A stretch of DNA of 9,080 nucleotides, taken from NCBI GenBank assembly GCA_046765875.1, contig JBKPSJ010000131.1, forward strand, positions 1-9,080, read 5' to 3'. Each line of letters opens with the position of its first letter. Position 1 is the stretch's first letter. Below are positions 6,507-9,080 of this stretch, in pieces. The position numbers and the translations under genes are program-made. Origin of the DNA: DASRHY01 sp046765875. GTDB taxonomy: Bacteria > Actinomycetota > Actinomycetes > Propionibacteriales > Kribbellaceae. A model generated the notes under the pieces. It saw only the letters and a list, made by a program, of their open reading frames with translations, was not told the DNA's origin and made no database searches.

Positions 6507-7795
6507 CCGACCTTCAGCGGACGCCCTTGCATACACCGGAGCCCGAGGACTGGCCGTCCCTGGCCGCACCCCGCCCGCATCCGGTACGCCGTACCGCCGC
6601 GCTGGCCGCATTGAAGTACATCGCCCGCGACCTGCCGGTCACGATCGTCATGGACGACAACCGGTACGGCCGGGGTGGCCCGGGCGATCCGGTCATGTAC
6701 GTTCACCGGCCGGTCGCACTCCTGGACCGGCTCGGCGTCGACGCCGGGTCCGGGTTCGGCGAGTCGTACCTGGCCGGCGACTGGGACCCCTCGCCCGGCA
6801 CCGACCTGGCCGACCTGCTGCTGCCGTTCGCCGAGCGGGTGAACACCGAACGCGACAATGCGCTCCTCCCCCGCTGGGCACAGTCGCTGCGCGGCCTGGC
6901 GACCCGCTCGCTTCCCGGCGACCAGGACAACGACCGAACCGGTGCGCGGGTCAACGTCGGCCGTCACTACGACATGAACAGTGGGCTGTTCAGCGAATTC
7001 CTCGACCCGACCATGACGTACTCGTGCGCCTTGTTCCGGCAGGAGCAACTGGACAACCCGTACGACCCGCCGACGTACGCGAATCTCGAGGCGGCGCAGA
7101 TGCGCAAGCTCGACTCGATCCTCGACGCGGCCGGGGTACGGCCGGGTTCGCGGGTGCTCGAGATCGGCTGCGGCTGGGGCAGCCTGGCGATCCGTGCCGC
7201 GCAGCGCGGCGCCTGGGTCACCGCGATCACGATCGCCTCGAAACAGGCGCTGCAGGCGCATGCCAATGTCGACACGGCCGGCGTCGCGGACCGGGTCAAG
7301 GTCGCGCTGCGCGACTACCGCGACCAGATCGGCGAGTTCGACGCGGTGCTCAGCGTGGAGATGATCGAGGCGGTCGGCGAGAAGTACTGGCCGGTCTACT
7401 TCGACGTGATCGAGCGGCGGCTGGCGCCGAGCGGTGTCGCGGTGATCCAGGCGATCGTGCTGCCGCACCGGCGGATGCTGGCGACCCGGAATACGTACAC
7501 CTGGATGCAGAAGTACATCTTCCCCGGCGGACTGCTCCCGTCCGTCGACGCGATCGAGCAGATCACCCGGGAGCACACCGGCCTGAAGGTCGAGGAGATC
7601 CGCCGGCTGGGCCGGCACTACGGGCACACGCTGCGGATCTGGCGGGATCGGTTCTCCGACCGCTGGCCGGCGATCGCCGAGCACGGGTTCGACCGTACGT
7701 TCGGGCGGATGTGGCAGCTGTACCTCGCCTACTCCGAGGCGGGCTTCCGGGCCGGCTACCTGGACGATGTCCAGCTCCGGCTCACCCGGCGCTGA
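6503..7795 (+). CDS. Cyclopropane-fatty-acid-synthase family SAM methyltransferase (possibly BfaB/UfaA1-like)
   Basis: Members of this family transfer a methyl group from S-adenosylmethionine to the double bond of unsaturated acyl chains in membrane phospholipids, giving cyclopropane or mid-chain methyl branches. The 430 residues contain an N-terminal domain with GESYLAGDWD (86-95), the acyl-pocket motif HYDMNSGLFSEFLDPTMTYS (155-174) followed by Cys175, SAM-binding VLEIGCGWGSLA (218-229), SVEMIEAVGEKYW (284-296) with the bicarbonate-site Glu289, KYIFPGG (337-343) and Tyr373. The bicarbonate-site His of classical enzymes (LLHTI in Escherichia coli Cfa) is Gln316 here (VIQAI). I associate that change with enzymes such as BfaB/UfaA1, which make 10-methyl fatty acids with a flavin reductase (BfaA); no reductase gene follows. 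The start overlaps the DUF4191 stop by 4 bp, with GAAGGG 3 nt upstream. Confidence 0.92.
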   Translation: MTDLQRTPLHTPEPEDWPSLAAPRPHPVRRTAALAALKYIARDLPVTIVMDDNRYGRGGPGDPVMYVHRPVALLDRLGVDAGSGFGESYLAGDWDPSPGTDLADLLLPFAERVNTERDNALLPRWAQSLRGLATRSLPGDQDNDRTGARVNVGRHYDMNSGLFSEFLDPTMTYSCALFRQEQLDNPYDPPTYANLEAAQMRKLDSILDAAGVRPGSRVLEIGCGWGSLAIRAAQRGAWVTAITIASKQALQAHANVDTAGVADRVKVALRDYRDQIGEFDAVLSVEMIEAVGEKYWPVYFDVIERRLAPSGVAVIQAIVLPHRRMLATRNTYTWMQKYIFPGGLLPSVDAIEQITREHTGLKVEEIRRLGRHYGHTLRIWRDRFSDRWPAIAEHGFDRTFGRMWQLYLAYSEAGFRAGYLDDVQLRLTRR

Positions 7796-7818
7796 CTTTT
7801 TCTGCGCCCGGCCCCATC

Positions 7819-7837
7819 CGGAGCTGTCCGGGCTCCG
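7819..7837 (+). terminator. Hairpin just after the methyltransferase gene
   Basis: CGGAGC-n7-GCTCCG forms a 6-bp stem 24 bp after the TGA at 7795. No T-tract follows. A second small stem (CGAGGC-n11-GCCTCG, 7854-7876) and the long stem at 7900-7950 follow, so this 165-bp convergent gap is mostly foldable sequence and shows no coding potential that I can recognise. Confidence 0.35.
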
Positions 7838-7899
7838 AAGCACGTTGGAGGGACGAGGCGCTCACGGGGAGCCTCGAACGGACCCGGGGGTTGAGGAGC

Positions 7900-7950
7900 C
7901 CGGCGTCGTACGGCGATGGTGCGGGCGGCCCGTCGCCGTACGACTGCCGG
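7900..7950. terminator. Strong bidirectional hairpin between convergent genes
   Basis: Perfect 12-bp arms GTCGTACGGCGA (7905-7916) and TCGCCGTACGAC (7933-7944) enclose a 16-nt loop. Beyond a single unpaired T (7945) the stem continues for five more pairs (CCGGC 7900-7904 with GCCGG 7946-7950). It lies between the ends of the methyltransferase (7795) and RDD (7961) genes and reads the same on both strands, so it can stop transcription from both sides. The lack of a T-tract is usual for actinobacterial terminators. Confidence 0.7.
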
Positions 7951-7960
7951 TTACGAGTGC

Positions 7961-8398
7961 CTACTCGGGGGCGCGGCGTCGCAGGACGATCGTGCCGGCC
8001 GCCTTGTCGTGCAATCCGCGCCGGTCCCAGTCGTACACCACGGGCGGGATCAACAAACAGACGAGGAGCGCGCGGAGCAGTCCGCGCGGCAGTCCGATCG
8101 GCTGCCCGTCCAACCGGACCACCTGCAAGTCCAGCAACCGGTGACCGATGGTGTACCCGAGCAGCCCGACCAGCAGGGCGGTCATCAGCCCGAACACCAG
8201 CAACTGGGCGCCGTTCAGCTCGTTGCTGCCGGAGAACAGCGGCTTGCGCACTATCGCGGATGCGATCAGGCTCGCGATCATCCAGTCGACGAACAGCGCC
8301 ACCAGCCGCCGGCCCCAGCCCGCGACCGAGCCCGGGCCCTCCTCCGGGTAGCCGAAGCGGTTGCCGGGGTAACGGAACTCGTCGGTGGCTTCGGCCAT
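7961..8398 (-). CDS. RDD-family small membrane protein
   Basis: The 145-residue product has a hydrophilic N-terminus (about 1-26) and then the RDD domain: GWGRRLVALFVDWMIA (27-42), with the conserved Arg and Asp that begin the first membrane segment, a second hydrophobic segment (about 66-85), GHRLLDLQVVRLDG (85-98), a third (about 107-122), and the closing DRRGLHDKAAGTIVLRR (125-141), the most diagnostic part. RDD proteins are membrane proteins of mostly unknown role; this one corresponds to the gene next to glnA in mycobacteria (Rv2219A) and streptomycetes. It is divergent from glnA across 166 bp and convergent with the methyltransferase gene. There is no Shine-Dalgarno before ATG 8398; TAACCT 6 nt upstream suggests a leaderless message. 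Confidence 0.92.
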   Translation of the reverse strand: MAEATDEFRYPGNRFGYPEEGPGSVAGWGRRLVALFVDWMIASLIASAIVRKPLFSGSNELNGAQLLVFGLMTALLVGLLGYTIGHRLLDLQVVRLDGQPIGLPRGLLRALLVCLLIPPVVYDWDRRGLHDKAAGTIVLRRRAPE

Positions 8399-8404
8399 GC
8401 CGGA

Positions 8405-8410
8405 AGGTTA
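8405..8410 (-). promoter_or_regulatory. Candidate -10 box for a leaderless RDD mRNA
   Basis: TAACCT on the minus strand ends 6 nt before the ATG at 8398, placing the transcription start at the start codon. No ribosome binding site is visible between the box and the ATG, and no -35 match is obvious. Confidence 0.4.
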
Positions 8411-8469
8411 CAGACGTACCGGGCAGCGCCGGGCCGGTGGCCGCCCTCTCGCGGGAGATGACGTACGGC

Positions 8470-8507
8470 GTAACGTGGGCGAAACACGAGGGTCACGGCG
8501 GAGTAAT
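8470..8507 (+). promoter_or_regulatory. GlnR operator upstream of glnA (four half-sites)
   Basis: GTAAC-n6-GAAAC-n6-GTCAC-n6-GTAAT: four half-sites begin at 8470, 8481, 8492 and 8503, exactly 11 bp apart. This matches the actinobacterial GlnR consensus (gTnAc-n6-GaAAc repeated). GlnR is the OmpR-type nitrogen regulator that activates glnA and ammonium-uptake genes when nitrogen is scarce. The site ends 57 bp before the glnA ATG. Possible -10 boxes downstream are TACGGT (8518-8523) and TAGGCA (8525-8530); no good -35 is seen, as expected for an activator-dependent promoter. Its place in the shared 166-bp divergent region means that it might also influence the RDD gene. Confidence 0.8.
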
Positions 8508-8564
8508 CGGCTCCGCCTACGGTCTAGGCAATCTCTGCCAGCTGTGCCTGCCATAGGAGTGCGA

Positions 8565-9080
8565 ATGTTTTCAAGCGCTGAGGAGCTTCTCGGCTACGTC
8601 AAGGACGAGGGCGTCGAGTTCATCGACGTACGGTTCTGCGACCTGCCGGGCATCATGCAGCACTTCACCGTCCCGGTGTCGTCGTTCGGTCCGGAGGTCT
8701 TCGAGGAAGGCCTGATGTTCGACGGCTCCTCGGTGCGTGGTTTCCAGCAGATCCACGAGTCGGACATGGCGTTGATGCCTGACCCGACGACCGCTTTCGT
8801 GGACACTTTCCGTGGTGCCAAGACGCTTGCGCTCAACTTCTTCGTACACGACCCGCTGACCGGTGAGCCGTACAGCCGCGACCCGCGCAACATCGCGCGC
8901 AAGGCGGAGAACTACCTGAAGTCGACCGGGATCGGCGATACCGCGTACTACGCGCCCGAGGCCGAGTTCTACGTCTTCGACGACGTCCGGTTCGAGACCA
9001 AGCAGAACGAGGGCTACTACCACATCGACTCGATCGCCGGCGCCTGGAACACCGGCCGGATCGAGGAGGGCGGCAACCGC
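8565..9080 (+). CDS. glnA: Glutamine synthetase, type I (N-terminal part, runs off right edge)
   Basis: Glutamine synthetase makes glutamine from glutamate, ammonium and ATP and is the main ammonium-assimilating enzyme; GSI is a cytoplasmic dodecamer. The window holds the first 172 codons. Visible are the beta-grasp N-terminal domain (ELLGYVKDEGVEFIDVRFCD, 7-26), the ammonium-site loop MFDGSSVRGF (51-60, with Asp53 and Ser56), and the start of the catalytic domain with metal-binding Glu132 and Glu134 in APEAEFYVFD (130-139). The sequence resembles GlnA1 of mycobacteria and streptomycetes, the form usually regulated by adenylylation, but that site lies beyond the window. AGGAG sits 5 nt before the ATG. 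A GlnR operator lies upstream, so nitrogen-responsive control is likely. Confidence 0.98.
   Translation, partial: MFSSAEELLGYVKDEGVEFIDVRFCDLPGIMQHFTVPVSSFGPEVFEEGLMFDGSSVRGFQQIHESDMALMPDPTTAFVDTFRGAKTLALNFFVHDPLTGEPYSRDPRNIARKAENYLKSTGIGDTAYYAPEAEFYVFDDVRFETKQNEGYYHIDSIAGAWNTGRIEEGGNR

Noticed and set aside
5870..7843. Long open frame of 657 codons on the minus strand
   Set aside because: It is antisense to the well-supported DUF4191 and methyltransferase genes, its product is low-complexity and rich in Arg, His, Asp and Val, and it has no recognisable domain. It is a typical shadow frame in high-GC DNA.
7024..8556. 510-codon plus-strand frame spanning the methyltransferase, the convergent gap and the RDD gene
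   Set aside because: It crosses a strong hairpin and two real genes in other frames, and its sequence is Arg/Ala/Gly-rich filler.
1..9080. tRNA or rRNA genes, CRISPR arrays, insertion sequences, prophage genes
   Set aside because: I found no cloverleaf, regular spaced repeats, transposase motifs or terminal inverted repeats when reading both strands.

Overview
The window is high-GC DNA with codon choice and gene order typical of an actinobacterium. The right half carries lipA, a DUF4191 membrane protein gene, an RDD-family gene and glnA, a neighbourhood long conserved in Actinomycetota (compare lipB-lipA-Rv2219-Rv2219A-glnA1 of Mycobacterium tuberculosis). Protein style and base usage would fit Nocardioidaceae, Kribbella in particular, but that assignment is an impression from memory and not a search result.

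Left half (1-4571, all on the minus strand, listed here in transcription order from right to left): a NarL/LuxR-type two-component system (sensor kinase 4571-3255, response regulator 3258-2581, overlapping by 4 bp); the 3' remnant of a PIN-domain toxin gene (about 2584-2447) butted against the regulator stop codon; a hairpin; a promoter candidate; an ABC exporter made of an ATPase (2300-1410) and an ABC-2 permease (1413-235), again overlapping by 4 bp; then the first 42 codons of a LysR-type regulator that runs off the left edge. A T-N11-A palindrome lies upstream of the LysR gene and a second copy of the same pattern lies in the last codons of the permease gene. The arrangement suggests that the two-component system senses an envelope or chemical stress and controls the adjacent exporter, but the link is inferred from proximity only.

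Right half (4824-9080): lipA (lipoyl synthase), a DUF4191 gene, and a cyclopropane-fatty-acid-synthase-family methyltransferase gene that overlaps the DUF4191 gene by 4 bp, all on the plus strand. A convergent RDD-family membrane protein gene follows, then the start of glnA (glutamine synthetase I). A strong hairpin (7900-7950) separates the convergent genes. A four-half-site GlnR box (8470-8507) precedes glnA. The methyltransferase is not part of the conserved lipA-to-glnA order known to me, and lipB is missing from its usual place next to lipA.

Points worth a second look: (1) the kinase/regulator pair is flanked on both sides by what look like gene remnants (PIN toxin 3' end; a possible LanC-like 5' end), and the block sits where lipB would be expected, as if an accessory segment was inserted next to lipA; (2) the methyltransferase has Gln in place of the usual bicarbonate-binding His of classical cyclopropane synthases, which points towards the BfaB/UfaA1-like subgroup; (3) three genes have a TAnnnT box 6-7 nt before the start codon and no Shine-Dalgarno sequence, suggesting leaderless mRNAs; (4) the GlnR operator and the LysR palindromes. 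I see no tRNA, rRNA, CRISPR array, insertion sequence or clearly novel defence system.
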